Of a DNA stretch of 64,000 nt, positions 44,365 to 53,043 are shown one piece after another. Source of the stretch: an uncultured Mycobacteriaceae bacterium. GTDB lineage: Bacteria > Actinomycetota > Actinomycetes > Mycobacteriales > Mycobacteriaceae. Location: assembly GCA_902826815.1 (NCBI GenBank), contig CADEGF010000001.1:160640-224639 (forward strand), given 5' to 3'. Made by a program: the position numbers and the translations under genes. How positions within the stretch are numbered: position 1 is the stretch's first letter; each line of letters opens with the position of its first letter. The notes beneath the pieces are model-generated. The model was not told where the DNA came from. It saw only the letters and a program-made list of their open reading frames with translations, and made no database searches.

Positions 44365-44882
44365 GCCTTTCGCCAGCGGGCGCAGACGAAGTCGCCGTTG
44401 ACGCCCGACTCGATCAGCTTCCATTCGGTGTGCAAGGGCAGAAGTCGGCCACCCGTTCCGAGCGTGCACGGTGCGTAGCTGACGATCATCTCGTCGATCA
44501 AGCCGGCGTCAGCGAACTGCGCCGCCGCCTCGCCGCCACCCACCACCCAGACGTCCTGATAGCCCGCCGCCTGCACAAGCTGCGGGTGCAACTCCGTCAC
44601 GTCGCCCTGATAGGCCTTCACGGGATCGCCTGCCCGCACGATGTCCGGGCGGTGCGTCAGCACCCACGTCGGCTGTTTGTACTGCCATTCGTCGGGGTCA
44701 TTGGCCAGGATCCACTCATACGTCGTCGCCCCCATCACCAGCGCGCCCACCGAGTCGGCGAACGCACGGTAGCCGAACGGCCCGTCGGCGTCGATGTTGC
44801 GGGATATCAACCACTGCAGGCTGTCTCGGTCGTCGACGATGTAGCCGTCGATACTCGATGCGGTGTAGTAGATGGTCGCCAT
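44361..44882 (-). CDS. Dihydrofolate-reductase-like protein (RibD C-terminal family)
   Basis: 173 residues, IYYTASSIDGYIVDD..., with VMGATTYEWIL and the nucleotide-loop VWVVGGGEAAAQFADAGLIDEM. This is the DHFR/RibD reductase fold seen in many actinobacterial single-domain proteins. NADPH-dependent reduction of an unknown compound is likely; it is not the housekeeping DHFR. It begins immediately after the stop of the AraC-type regulator gene and is probably its co-expressed partner. Confidence 0.88.
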   Translation of the reverse strand: MATIYYTASSIDGYIVDDRDSLQWLISRNIDADGPFGYRAFADSVGALVMGATTYEWILANDPDEWQYKQPTWVLTHRPDIVRAGDPVKAYQGDVTELHPQLVQAAGYQDVWVVGGGEAAAQFADAGLIDEMIVSYAPCTLGTGGRLLPLHTEWKLIESGVNGDFVCARWRKA

Positions 44883-45806
44883 TCAGTTGCCTCTCATCCA
44901 ATCGAGTGGATCACCGGTCCGGGTTTCGATGCCGTGACGCGCCAGCATCGTGCGGGCCAGTTGCCTGCGGTGTACGGAATAGGTCAGTACGTGCGCGACG
45001 ATCCCGTAGAGCTGGAACGACTCCGGCGGATCGCAGAGCGCGTCGATGATGGTGTCACCCAGGCGGCCCTCGGCCGTGTACTCGGACACCATTGCGTTCC
45101 AACGGTTCCCGAGATCGTCGTGATGAACCGCCAATTGTGCGGCGGTCGTCGAATCCGGTTGCGTCGACGCCCGGACGGGAAAGTCGCGGCCATCGATGGT
45201 CGCCAGCCAGACTTCCTTCGACCAGACGATGGCGCCGAGCACGGCGCCGACGCTCGGTTCGGGCCCGTCCCAGTCGAGGACGATCTGACCGGGTGAAATC
45301 TCCTCCACCCACTGTACTTTCGACAGTTCGGCGGCCTTGTCGATCAGATACGCCGTGTCGGCGATGTCGTGCGCCACCATCAGCTGCGAGATGTCGGGCT
45401 CCTTCGTGTCGCCGTCGCTGTCGAGCCACAGGGACTGCGGCGGATGGAAGTGCAGGCCATTGGGTGCGGGCAGCCGGAACTCGATATCAACGGCCCGCGA
45501 CGGCGGTACCCCGTACGACCGGCTGAACGCCCGTGAGAACACCTCCGCCGACGACCAGCCTTCGTCGGCCGCGACCGTCGTCACCCGCTCCCCGCCGTGC
45601 AGCCGCCACGCCGCGCGCTCGAGCATGATGCGGCGGCGCAGCGCCGCAGGCGACTCCCCGGTCAGCCTGCGCACCTCCCGCGAGAAGTGGAACTCCGAGG
45701 CGAAGCTGCTGCGCGCCATATCGCCGACGTCGCTGTTGTCGGCGTCGACGACCGCGTCGAGTAGTTCACGCAGACGGTCGCGGCGAGCGGGATCGGTCAC
45801 GCTCAC
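44883..45806 (-). CDS. AraC-type regulator with N-terminal HTH and C-terminal DinB-like/effector domain
   Basis: 307 residues from a GTG (SVTDPARRDRLRELLDAVVD). The helix-turn-helix pair is at the N-terminus (about residues 18-105: FHFSREVRRLTGESPAALRRR and WSSAEVFSRAFSRSYGVPPS), the reverse of the common AraC layout. The rest (about 125-305) has HHDDLGNRWNAMVSEY and YGIVAHVLTYSVHRRQL, suggesting a DinB-type four-helix bundle. The longer open frame is antisense to the FadE gene and is rejected. The stop abuts the DHFR-like gene. Confidence 0.82.
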   Translation of the reverse strand: MSVTDPARRDRLRELLDAVVDADNSDVGDMARSSFASEFHFSREVRRLTGESPAALRRRIMLERAAWRLHGGERVTTVAADEGWSSAEVFSRAFSRSYGVPPSRAVDIEFRLPAPNGLHFHPPQSLWLDSDGDTKEPDISQLMVAHDIADTAYLIDKAAELSKVQWVEEISPGQIVLDWDGPEPSVGAVLGAIVWSKEVWLATIDGRDFPVRASTQPDSTTAAQLAVHHDDLGNRWNAMVSEYTAEGRLGDTIIDALCDPPESFQLYGIVAHVLTYSVHRRQLARTMLARHGIETRTGDPLDWMRGN

Positions 45807-45884
45807 CGAGTATGGTCTGCTGCCGCCAGGTTGGACATGACAATTCCTGCTGCTCCTGCTCGGTGTCACTAGACTTCCGCCTCG

Positions 45885-47051
45885 GTGAGTGAATTCGAGG
45901 CCCTGTGCGCCGATGACGGCGAACTGGCCGCCCTGCGTGCGTCGATCCGGGACTTCCTGGCGGCTGATCGCGCCGCACACGGCTGGGAACCCGCGGTGGA
46001 CTGCTGGCTGGCCAAGTGGGATCCCGATTTCTCGGTGAGGCTCGCCGACGCCGGGTTCGTCGGCCTCACGATCCCTGCCGAATACGGCGGGCACGGCCTC
46101 GGATACCTGCACCGCTACGTGGTCACCGAAGAACTGCTGGCCCACGGCGCACCCGTCGCCGCCCACTGGATCGCCGACCGCCAGGTGGCGCCGGCCCTTC
46201 TCGCCTACGGCAGCGAGGAGCAACGACGCCGGCTCCTTCCGCGCATCGTCGCAGGCACCTTGTACTCGGCGATCGGGATGAGCGAGCACCAGGCGGGCTC
46301 CGACCTCGCCGCGGTGCAGATGCGCGCAACTGCGGCCGACGGCGGCTGGCGCCTCACCGGCACCAAAGTGTGGACCAGCGGTGCGCACGTCAGCCATCAG
46401 ATCGTCGTGTTGGCGCGCACAAGCCCACTGGATCCGCAGCACCGCCATGCCGGCTTCAGCCAGTTCATCGTCCCGACCGATGCCGCAGGCATCACGATCA
46501 GCCCGATCGAGCTGATGAACGGCGAGCACCACTTCAACGAGGTGGCGTTCGAGGGCGTCTTCGTCGCCGATGGCCCCAGTGGCGGAGTGCTCGGGCAGAT
46601 CGGCAACGGCTGGCATCAGGTCACCGCCGAGCTCGGCTTCGAACGCAGTGGGCCGGAACGGATTCTGTCCACCGCGACCCTCGTCTTCTCCGCGGTGCGG
46701 GCATTGGCGGGCAGCGACGTCGACGACAGGACGGCCGCAGAGCTGGGCGACCTGATGGCCCGGATGATCTCGCTTCGCCAGCTGTCGGTGTCGGTGGCCC
46801 GCGCCCTTTCAGACGGAGAGGACGCCGCGGGCCGGGCCGCTCTCGTCAAGGATCTCGGCACCCGCTTCGAACAAGACTCTGTCGAGCTGGTGGCCGATCT
46901 GATCGAGGATCTGGACCCACGCTCGCCGAGCACCGCGCGGCTACGCGGACTGCTGGCCACCGCGCGACTGCATTCGCCGCTGTTCACGTTGCGTGGCGGC
47001 ACCAATGAGGTGTTGCGCAGCGTGGTCGCCAAGGGCTTGGGGGCCAGGTGA
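45885..47051 (+). CDS. Acyl-CoA dehydrogenase, first subunit of a heteromeric pair
   Basis: 388 residues from a GTG. FAD/substrate blocks: LTIPAEYGGHGLGYLHRYVV, YSAIGMSEHQAGSDLAAVQM, FERSGPERILST and LRGGTNEVLRSVVAKGLG. It overlaps the next dehydrogenase gene by GTGA. Mycobacterial FadE proteins encoded as adjacent, dissimilar genes form alpha2beta2 tetramers with one active site per heterodimer, often acting on CoA thioesters of bulky (steroid-like) acids. The shared promoter and nearby KstR-type sites fit that role (inference). Confidence 0.9.
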   Translation: MSEFEALCADDGELAALRASIRDFLAADRAAHGWEPAVDCWLAKWDPDFSVRLADAGFVGLTIPAEYGGHGLGYLHRYVVTEELLAHGAPVAAHWIADRQVAPALLAYGSEEQRRRLLPRIVAGTLYSAIGMSEHQAGSDLAAVQMRATAADGGWRLTGTKVWTSGAHVSHQIVVLARTSPLDPQHRHAGFSQFIVPTDAAGITISPIELMNGEHHFNEVAFEGVFVADGPSGGVLGQIGNGWHQVTAELGFERSGPERILSTATLVFSAVRALAGSDVDDRTAAELGDLMARMISLRQLSVSVARALSDGEDAAGRAALVKDLGTRFEQDSVELVADLIEDLDPRSPSTARLRGLLATARLHSPLFTLRGGTNEVLRSVVAKGLGAR

Positions 47052-48067
47052 ACGAACTGACCCAGCTCGTCGACGACATCGGCCGCCGGTCCTTCGACGC
47101 CCGTATCGGTCACCGCGACGTGCGTGAGGAGTTCGACGATGCGCTGTGGCGCACAGTCGAGGAAACCGGGCTGAGCCGGCTGATCAGCGGCCAGGAGGCC
47201 GGTCCCGCGGAAGCCGCGATCGTGCTGTCCGGGTTGGCCCGGCACGCGGGCGCGGTGCCGATCGCCGAAACGGATCTGCTCGCGGCATGGCTCGCGGGTG
47301 AGGCAGGCGTAGGGGTGCCATGCGACGGGCCGCTCACCATCGCGGTAGCCGACGCGGACGCAGTCGACGGCCGGATTCATGGCGCCGCAAACGATGTGCC
47401 GTGGCCGCGGTCGACGACGGTGCTGTTGGCCGCGCGCACCTCTGATGCGCTTCACGTCGCGGTCGTCGACCAACCCGACGTAGTCGACGGCCGCAATCTG
47501 GCGGGCGAGCCCCGCGGGTCATTCACGTTCGACCTCGCGGAAGATCAGTTGGCCAAGGTAGGACCGGCCGTCGGCGACGAACTCATCCGCCGCGGTGCGT
47601 GGGCCCGCTGCGTGCAGATCGTCGGCGTGATGGACGCCGCGGCAGATCTCACCGTCGCCCACACCCGGGAGCGCAAGCAGTTCGGCAGGCCGCTGTCCGC
47701 ATTCCAGGCCGTGCAGCATTCGCTGGCGGCGATGGCGGGTGAGGTCGAACGCGCCCGCGCCGCAACGATGTTGGCGATCGCCGCGGCGGCCGACTACGGG
47801 TTCGGCAGCCCGCAGGCCGATTACGCGGTGACGGTGGCGAAGGTGGCCGTGGGCCGGGCCGTCGAACCGGTCACCACCATCGCCCACCAGTTGCACGGCG
47901 CGATCGGCGTCACTAGCGAGCACCACCTGTGGCTGGCCACCATGCGGGCGCGGAGCTGGGTCGACGATTTCGGCAGCACCACGCATTACGCGCGGCGACT
48001 CGGCCGCATGACGCTGGCAGCCGACGACCCGTGGGACGTCGTCGTCAGCTGTCCATCACCTCGTTGA
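47048..48067 (+). CDS. Acyl-CoA dehydrogenase, second subunit of a heteromeric pair
   Basis: 339 residues, shorter than a complete FadE and with weak N-terminal blocks. The C-terminal helical domain is well kept: HTRERKQFGRPLSAFQAVQH and AHQLHGAIGVTSEHHLWLAT, the latter carrying the Glu at the usual catalytic-base position. This split of features between two subunits is the mark of the FadE heterotetramers. Translation is coupled to the first subunit (GTGA). Overlaps the convergent nat gene by 23 nt. Confidence 0.88.
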   Translation: MNELTQLVDDIGRRSFDARIGHRDVREEFDDALWRTVEETGLSRLISGQEAGPAEAAIVLSGLARHAGAVPIAETDLLAAWLAGEAGVGVPCDGPLTIAVADADAVDGRIHGAANDVPWPRSTTVLLAARTSDALHVAVVDQPDVVDGRNLAGEPRGSFTFDLAEDQLAKVGPAVGDELIRRGAWARCVQIVGVMDAAADLTVAHTRERKQFGRPLSAFQAVQHSLAAMAGEVERARAATMLAIAAAADYGFGSPQADYAVTVAKVAVGRAVEPVTTIAHQLHGAIGVTSEHHLWLATMRARSWVDDFGSTTHYARRLGRMTLAADDPWDVVVSCPSPR

Positions 48068-48866
48068 CGCGGGCCTCGACGTCGCCGAGACCGGACAGAT
48101 CGATGCCGAACCGCTCGGTCAGCGCCTCGACGACGTCGGCCGCGGTATCGAATCGGATCCGTTCGCTCTGCCCCTTGCCGTGGATGGCGAGGTTGCGTCC
48201 GCGCAGGTTCCACCGCGCGTCGTCGGTGATGAGCGCGGCGGTGAGTCCACTGACGAAATGCGATCCCGGATACGTTGACACATACCAACTTCCGACCCGC
48301 CGGTCGATCATCGGGAACGGCCCGGTGCTGAACAGATAGAGCGGTTCCCACTTGTCGCGGATCTCGCTCTCCAGCACCAGCCCGTCGCCGCGCTCACGGA
48401 TCCGGTACGGCTCGTGCCGGGTCTGCTGCACGGTGTCGAGCTCGAGCCGGATCGGCGACGACAGGGTCTGTCCGCCGAATCCGACGTCGACCAGATAGCG
48501 GCCGTCTTCACCGGGAACCGACACCGCGAGCGTCTGATGTGTCTGCGCGGGCAACGCATCGCTTTCGGACATCCAGACCACCCGTCCACCGAAGATGTCT
48601 ACCCCGAAGCCCAACTGCGACAGCACTTCTGCCATCACTCCGTTCTGTTCGAAGCAGTAGCCGCCGCGGCGATGCCGAACCATCTTGTCGACGAGTGCGC
48701 CTGCGCTGAGGTCGATCACCGGTATGCCCATCAACGGGTCGAGGTTCTCGAACGGGATGGTGCGATTGTGCGCGGCGACCAGCGCCGCGAGCACGTCGAG
48801 CGTCGGCTCGGTCGGGCCGGTGTAGGAGACGCGACGGAAATACTCGGCGATGCTGTCGGCGGTCAT
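48045..48866 (-). CDS. nat: Arylamine N-acetyltransferase
   Basis: 273 residues. It transfers acetyl (or propionyl) from CoA to arylamines and hydrazines such as isoniazid. The catalytic triad is visible: Cys in HRRGGYCFEQN (71), His in THQTL (110), Asp in YLVDVGFGG (127). The ATG at 48866 gives these near-canonical positions (normal Cys69-70, His110, Asp127), so it is preferred over ATGs 18-21 nt upstream. In mycobacteria nat is often linked to cholesterol-breakdown genes. Here it lies at the end of a echA1-LuxR-methyltransferase group and beside a FadE pair. Confidence 0.93.
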   Translation of the reverse strand: MTADSIAEYFRRVSYTGPTEPTLDVLAALVAAHNRTIPFENLDPLMGIPVIDLSAGALVDKMVRHRRGGYCFEQNGVMAEVLSQLGFGVDIFGGRVVWMSESDALPAQTHQTLAVSVPGEDGRYLVDVGFGGQTLSSPIRLELDTVQQTRHEPYRIRERGDGLVLESEIRDKWEPLYLFSTGPFPMIDRRVGSWYVSTYPGSHFVSGLTAALITDDARWNLRGRNLAIHGKGQSERIRFDTAADVVEALTERFGIDLSGLGDVEARVNEVMDS

Positions 48867-48913
48867 ATACGCATCGTGCGTCATCAACCGAGGTTCAGGT
48901 CAAGGGTCGGCCC

Positions 48914-49720
48914 TCACCTCGTGGCGGTCGCGACGACCATCGGCTGATCCACAACCGTCACACCGCCGACCACATGCTGCCTGGCTCCATCGATGAACCG
49001 TCGCTCAAGAGCCGCCTTCGCGTCATCGGGAGCCTGGTTGACGAACGTGGCCATCGGCGTGAGATTGATATACATCCACAGGAACTCGGCGGGAGGGGGC
49101 AGGCGGAACGGGGCCGTTGTCTCGTTCGCGGACACGTCTTGCAGCCCAGCATCCCGAAGCAGCGCGGCAACGGTGTGCGGATCGTCCATCGAGAACACGG
49201 AGCTGACGAAGCCGCCGAGGTCGGGACTGATGTGCTCGACGAGAGCCTTCTCCATCAGCTCGAAGACGGGTTGTATCCGGCCAGGGGTGTTGACTGCGAC
49301 CCGCCCCGACGGCGCGAGCACGCGTCGCATCTCGGCGACAACGGCGGCCCGATTCTCCATGAACATCAAGCCCATCTGGCACAACACGACGTCGACCGAT
49401 GCATCCGGTACCGGCAGCGCCGCGGCATCGGCGATGCACCACTCGATCTCGGCGCCCTTCGGCGCGGCGACGGCCTTTGCGACGTCGATCATGTCCGGGG
49501 CGATGTCGACGCCGGTCACTGCGCCCTCGACACCTACGGATTCGGCCGCCAGTCGCGCGATCAGGCCGGTACCGCACGCGACGTCGAGTACACGTTCGCC
49601 CGGCCGGAGGTCGGCCGCCCGAAGCAGGTCTCGGGATACGGGCGTGGCGATTGCGGGGACGAAGTCGCGCTGGTAGTTCTCGGCCGCCGTACCGGAGAAT
49701 TTTCGGTATGAAACAGACAT
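48914..49720 (-). CDS. SAM-dependent methyltransferase (UbiE/COQ5-like)
   Basis: 268 residues. Motif I VLDVACGTGLIARLAAE (about residues 43-59), motif II GVDIAPDMIDVAK, then AAALPVPDASVDVVLCQMGL and MRRVLAPSGRVAV, as in ubiquinone/menaquinone-type methyltransferases. The acceptor is unknown. It lies between the LuxR gene (82 nt upstream) and nat (47 nt downstream), all in one direction, and may belong to the same operon. Confidence 0.88.
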   Translation of the reverse strand: MSVSYRKFSGTAAENYQRDFVPAIATPVSRDLLRAADLRPGERVLDVACGTGLIARLAAESVGVEGAVTGVDIAPDMIDVAKAVAAPKGAEIEWCIADAAALPVPDASVDVVLCQMGLMFMENRAAVVAEMRRVLAPSGRVAVNTPGRIQPVFELMEKALVEHISPDLGGFVSSVFSMDDPHTVAALLRDAGLQDVSANETTAPFRLPPPAEFLWMYINLTPMATFVNQAPDDAKAALERRFIDGARQHVVGGVTVVDQPMVVATATR

Positions 49721-49802
49721 GGCGGAACCCTACGAAGTCCGTCATGCGTTCGGCATCGGGCGAACATCCCATTGTCGGGAATGGGTCGAACGACCAACGG
49801 AC

Positions 49803-51347
49803 TCAGACCAGATGGTGCTGGTAGGCGAAGGCGGTCGCCGCCGATCGATTCGCCACTCCGAGCTTGGCGTAGATGTGTTCGACGTGGCGGGCAACGGTGT
49901 GCGGGCTCACGACCAGTCGCTCTGCGATCTCCCGATTCGTTCGGCCTGCCGCCAGCAGTGCCAGCACCTCACGCTCGCGGGCGGACAGTTCCACCGATCC
50001 CTCCGGCGTCCCGACGGCGGCCAACTTATTGACCCGTTCCAGATCCGGCGCGGCACCGAGATTTACGAAAATGTCTCTGGCACAGTCGAACTCCACCTTT
50101 GCGCCGGTGAAGTCTCCCAGTGCAGCGCACGCCAGTCCCAGCAACACCGCGGTGCGCGCGGTCTCGTACTGCATGTGCGCCGCCCGCCAACTCCTCGCGG
50201 CGGCCCGTAGCTCGGGCAGGGATGCGGTCACCTTCCCCTCCCCGAGCAGCACCGACCCCGCGGCTTGAGCGGCCATCGCGCCAACCACGTCCGAACTCGA
50301 CCTGTCGGCGATCGCCGACAGTTCGGCGGTCAGCTCCCGCGCCCCCGTGACATCGCCCGCTGACCGGAGAATGTCGACGGCCGCGAACAGCAGAGCCGCC
50401 CGCGAACCCGAAGTACCGGATTCTGTCAGAGCCCGGCGGATCGTCGCAGCTGCGGCCGCATCTCGGCCCTTGGCGAGCTCAAGCAACGCCAATCCCGGCA
50501 CCGGATCGTGGCCATGCCTGCCTGCTTTCCGGTAACACCGCTCGGCCAGGCCGAAGTTCCCGACCAGCCGATGAAGCTCGCCCTCCTGGTAGCTGGCCAG
50601 TCCGAGCGCCGGGTGCAGCGGGTCAGCCAGCCGGCGGCACGCGCTCTCCGCACTGGAAAGCGCCCCGACCCAGTCTCCGCCGGCCTGCTGAAGTTGCGAT
50701 CGGTGCACCAGGCACTGGCCCCGGAAAGGCACCAGGTCCGGCTGGGCTTCACACCATGCCCCGAGCGCGTCGGTCCACTGTGACGCCCGGCGCAGATCCA
50801 ACAGGTTCATGTACTCGAGAATCGCGGCGCAGTAGGCGATTCCCGTGGTTATCGGCCCGAGTTCACCGGTCGTCGCCGCCACCATGACTTCGTCCAACTG
50901 GCCGACACCGGCATCCGCGTCGTCGAGAGCGATGAGTGCCTGGCCCTGGCACAGGGTGCCGAAGGCACGCAGATCGGCGTCGCCGAACCGCTTGCCGGTT
51001 TCACTGGCTCGAGCGCCGAGAGTCAAAGTCCGATGAGGATCGCCTCCCTCGAGCGCGGCGAGAGCCTGTGGGATGAGAACGTAGCCCGCCGCGCGACATG
51101 GCGTCCCGACCTCGGCGATCAAGCTGTCGGTCCTGGCGAGCCAACCGTTGCCGAGCGCCGTCCGACCGCTTAGCAGGAGGACCAATCCGAGCCAGAACGC
51201 GTATCGGGCGGACTCGGCCGGATGCCCAGCGGCAAGGGCCGCCCGATGCGCGGACTCCCAATGCTTGGCGCACTCGTCGTCGGCGCCGGCCAGAAATGCC
51301 CGGATCGCCGCCTGTTCACAGTCCGACGCGTCGACCGACGACGTCAT
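49803..51347 (-). CDS. LuxR-type regulator with TPR-like helical repeats
   Basis: 514 residues from MTSSVDASDCEQAAIRAF; an open frame of 70 more codons upstream lies over echA1 and is rejected. Residues about 15-435 are repeated helix pairs like TPR/MalT repeats. The C-terminal 65 residues are a LuxR helix-turn-helix (ELSAREREVLALLAAGRTNR and EIAERLVVSPHTVARHVEHI). There is no ATPase domain, unlike full MalT/LAL proteins. It starts 10 nt after echA1 and may regulate the surrounding lipid genes. Ligand is unknown. Confidence 0.88.
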   Translation of the reverse strand: MTSSVDASDCEQAAIRAFLAGADDECAKHWESAHRAALAAGHPAESARYAFWLGLVLLLSGRTALGNGWLARTDSLIAEVGTPCRAAGYVLIPQALAALEGGDPHRTLTLGARASETGKRFGDADLRAFGTLCQGQALIALDDADAGVGQLDEVMVAATTGELGPITTGIAYCAAILEYMNLLDLRRASQWTDALGAWCEAQPDLVPFRGQCLVHRSQLQQAGGDWVGALSSAESACRRLADPLHPALGLASYQEGELHRLVGNFGLAERCYRKAGRHGHDPVPGLALLELAKGRDAAAAATIRRALTESGTSGSRAALLFAAVDILRSAGDVTGARELTAELSAIADRSSSDVVGAMAAQAAGSVLLGEGKVTASLPELRAAARSWRAAHMQYETARTAVLLGLACAALGDFTGAKVEFDCARDIFVNLGAAPDLERVNKLAAVGTPEGSVELSAREREVLALLAAGRTNREIAERLVVSPHTVARHVEHIYAKLGVANRSAATAFAYQHHLV

Positions 51348-51357
51348 ACCTCCAGTG

Positions 51358-52137
51358 TCAGGTACCGGTCCACTTCGGCGGCCGTTTCTCGGCGAACGCG
51401 ACCGCGCCCTCCCTGGCGTCGTTGGACATGAAGACCGGCGCCAGGATCTTGCCCTGCTTCTTCCACATCTCCTCGGGGCTCCAGCCGCGCGCCTCGACGA
51501 CGATGCGCTTGGTGGCGGCCACCGCAAGCGGGCCGTTGCCGCTGATCCGCTCGGCAAGGCCGATCGCGGCCTCCAGCGCAGACCCGGGTTCGGCCAGCAG
51601 GTTCACCAGCCCTAGCTCGTGGGCGCGCTCGGCAGGGAGGTTCTCACCGGTCAGCGCCAGCTCCATGGCGATCGCGTACGGGATGCGCTGCGGCAGCCGC
51701 AGCAGGCCGCCACCGCCGGCGACAAGGCCGCGCTTGACCTCGGGGATTCCGAACGCAGAGTCCTTCGACGCCACGATCAGGTCGGTGGCAAGGGCCAGCT
51801 CGCATCCGCCGGCCAGGCAGTAACCCTCGACGGCCGCGATCAGCGGCTTGGCAGGCGGGCGTTCGGTGAAGCCCATGCCCCTGCCCTCGACGACGACGTT
51901 CTCGCCGCGCGCGAACGCCTTGAGGTCCATACCCGCGGAGAACGAGCCGCCCGCGCCGGTCAGGATGCCGACCGAAAGGCCGTCATCGCCGTCGAGGCGG
52001 TCCATGGCGTCGGCCAACCCCTTGCTGACTTCGGCGTTCACCGCGTTTCTGGCCTTGGGGCGGTTGATGGTGATGATCAGGATGCGGTCGCGCTGTTCGA
52101 CCTGCACAACTTGTTCGTTGTTGGCTTCTTCGCTCAC
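51358..52137 (-). CDS. echA1: Enoyl-CoA hydratase/isomerase EchA1-like (crotonase)
   Basis: 259 residues from a GTG. Crotonase fold: NRPKARNAVN, oxyanion loops SFSAGMDLKAF and VEGYCLAGGCELAL, and both catalytic Glu positions (FGIPEVKRGLVAGGGGLLRL and AMELALTG). It hydrates trans-2-enoyl-CoA. The gene is divergent from the PlsC-fadD-lip operon across a promoter region carrying a complete KstR-type palindrome, so both directions may be under the same control. It matches the position of Rv0222 relative to the Rv0221-Rv0223c neighbourhood. Confidence 0.92.
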   Translation of the reverse strand: MSEEANNEQVVQVEQRDRILIITINRPKARNAVNAEVSKGLADAMDRLDGDDGLSVGILTGAGGSFSAGMDLKAFARGENVVVEGRGMGFTERPPAKPLIAAVEGYCLAGGCELALATDLIVASKDSAFGIPEVKRGLVAGGGGLLRLPQRIPYAIAMELALTGENLPAERAHELGLVNLLAEPGSALEAAIGLAERISGNGPLAVAATKRIVVEARGWSPEEMWKKQGKILAPVFMSNDAREGAVAFAEKRPPKWTGT

Positions 52138-52161
52138 GCGGGTGATGCTAGCGAGCAGCGT

Positions 52162-52189
52162 TTGGCGCGTTGCACCGACTGGGTACTAT
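52162..52189 (+). promoter_or_regulatory. Putative promoter of the acyltransferase-fadD-lip operon
   Basis: TTGGCG at 52162-52167 and TACTAT at 52184-52189 are 16 nt apart, a normal spacing for a housekeeping-type promoter. The predicted start would fall at about 52196, on the edge of the KstR-type palindrome, a position where a bound repressor would block initiation. Confidence 0.45.
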
Positions 52190-52196
52190 GTAAAAC

Positions 52197-52210
52197 TAGA
52201 ACACGTTCTA
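52197..52210. promoter_or_regulatory. KstR-type operator palindrome
   Basis: TAGAACACGTTCTA matches the published KstR pattern TnnAACnnGTTnnA at all 8 fixed positions. The symmetry extends outward to 9-nt arms with one mismatch (AACTAGAAC/GTTCTAATT). KstR is the TetR repressor of the mycobacterial cholesterol regulon, relieved by a steroid-acid CoA thioester. Here the site lies between echA1 and the PlsC-like gene. Confidence 0.75.
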
Positions 52211-52230
52211 ATTCGACGAGGGGACCCCCA

Positions 52231-53040
52231 ATGGCCACCACCGATATCGAGGCGTCGGAGCTCACCAAGTGGGATCCGGGCCTGACTGAGCGGGTGATGG
52301 GGATCCTGCGACCGTTCCTCAAGCGGTACTTCCGCTCGGAGGTGCGCGGCCTGGAGAACATGCCGCAGGGCGGCGCACTGCTGGTGTCCAACCACTCGGG
52401 CGGCATGCTGCCGATGGACGTGCCGATCCTTTCCGTCGACTTCTACGCCAAGCATGGCTACGACCGGCCGCTCTACACACTCAGCCACGACATGCTGGGG
52501 GTAGGACCGACAGGCGACTTCTTCAAGAAGATCGGCTATATCAGCGCCAACCACGAGAACGCCGACGCGGCGCTGCGGTCGGGCGGCCTGGTGGTCGTGT
52601 TCCCCGGCGGTGACTACGACGTCTACCGGCCGACGCTGTCGGAGAACAAGATCGACTTCGGCGGCCGCACCGGCTACGTCAAGGCCGCGCTGAACGCGGG
52701 TGTGCCGATCGTGCCGACGGTGGGCGTCGGTGGCCAGGAAACTCAGCTGTACCTGACCAGGGGTACCTGGCTGGCCAAGCGCCTCGGACCGATCGCGCGC
52801 CTGGCCCGCGCCAAGATCGTGCCGATCTCATTCGGCTTCCCGTTCGGTTTGAGCCTGGTGGTCCCGCCGAACATCCCGCTGCCGGCCAAGATCACCATGG
52901 AGGTGCTGCCCGCCATCGACATCGTCGCCGAGTTCGGCGAGAACCCCGATATCGACGAGGTCGACGCCCACGTCCGACATGTCATGCAGCGGGCAATCGA
53001 CGAACTGGCCGCCGAACGGCGTCTGCCGATCCTCGGCTGA
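52231..53040 (+). CDS. Lysophospholipid acyltransferase-like protein (PlsC family)
   Basis: 269 residues from MATTDIEASEL. The acceptor/catalytic region is LLVSNHSGGMLPMDVPILS, where the His-Asp spacing is longer than the classic HX4D, as in a known LPLAT subgroup, followed by GGLVVVFPGGDYDVYRPT and VPIVPTVGVGG. It transfers an acyl group to a glycerolipid or similar acceptor at the membrane. GAGGGG precedes the ATG. An upstream open frame runs antisense through echA1 and is not used. The fadD gene starts 3 nt after its stop, so acyl activation and transfer are linked. Confidence 0.9.
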   Translation: MATTDIEASELTKWDPGLTERVMGILRPFLKRYFRSEVRGLENMPQGGALLVSNHSGGMLPMDVPILSVDFYAKHGYDRPLYTLSHDMLGVGPTGDFFKKIGYISANHENADAALRSGGLVVVFPGGDYDVYRPTLSENKIDFGGRTGYVKAALNAGVPIVPTVGVGGQETQLYLTRGTWLAKRLGPIARLARAKIVPISFGFPFGLSLVVPPNIPLPAKITMEVLPAIDIVAEFGENPDIDEVDAHVRHVMQRAIDELAAERRLPILG

Positions 53041-53043
53041 AGC

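Noticed and set aside
45807-46616. N-terminal extension of the AraC-type regulator
   Set aside because: Lies antisense over the first FadE subunit; the HTH begins soon after the GTG at 45806.
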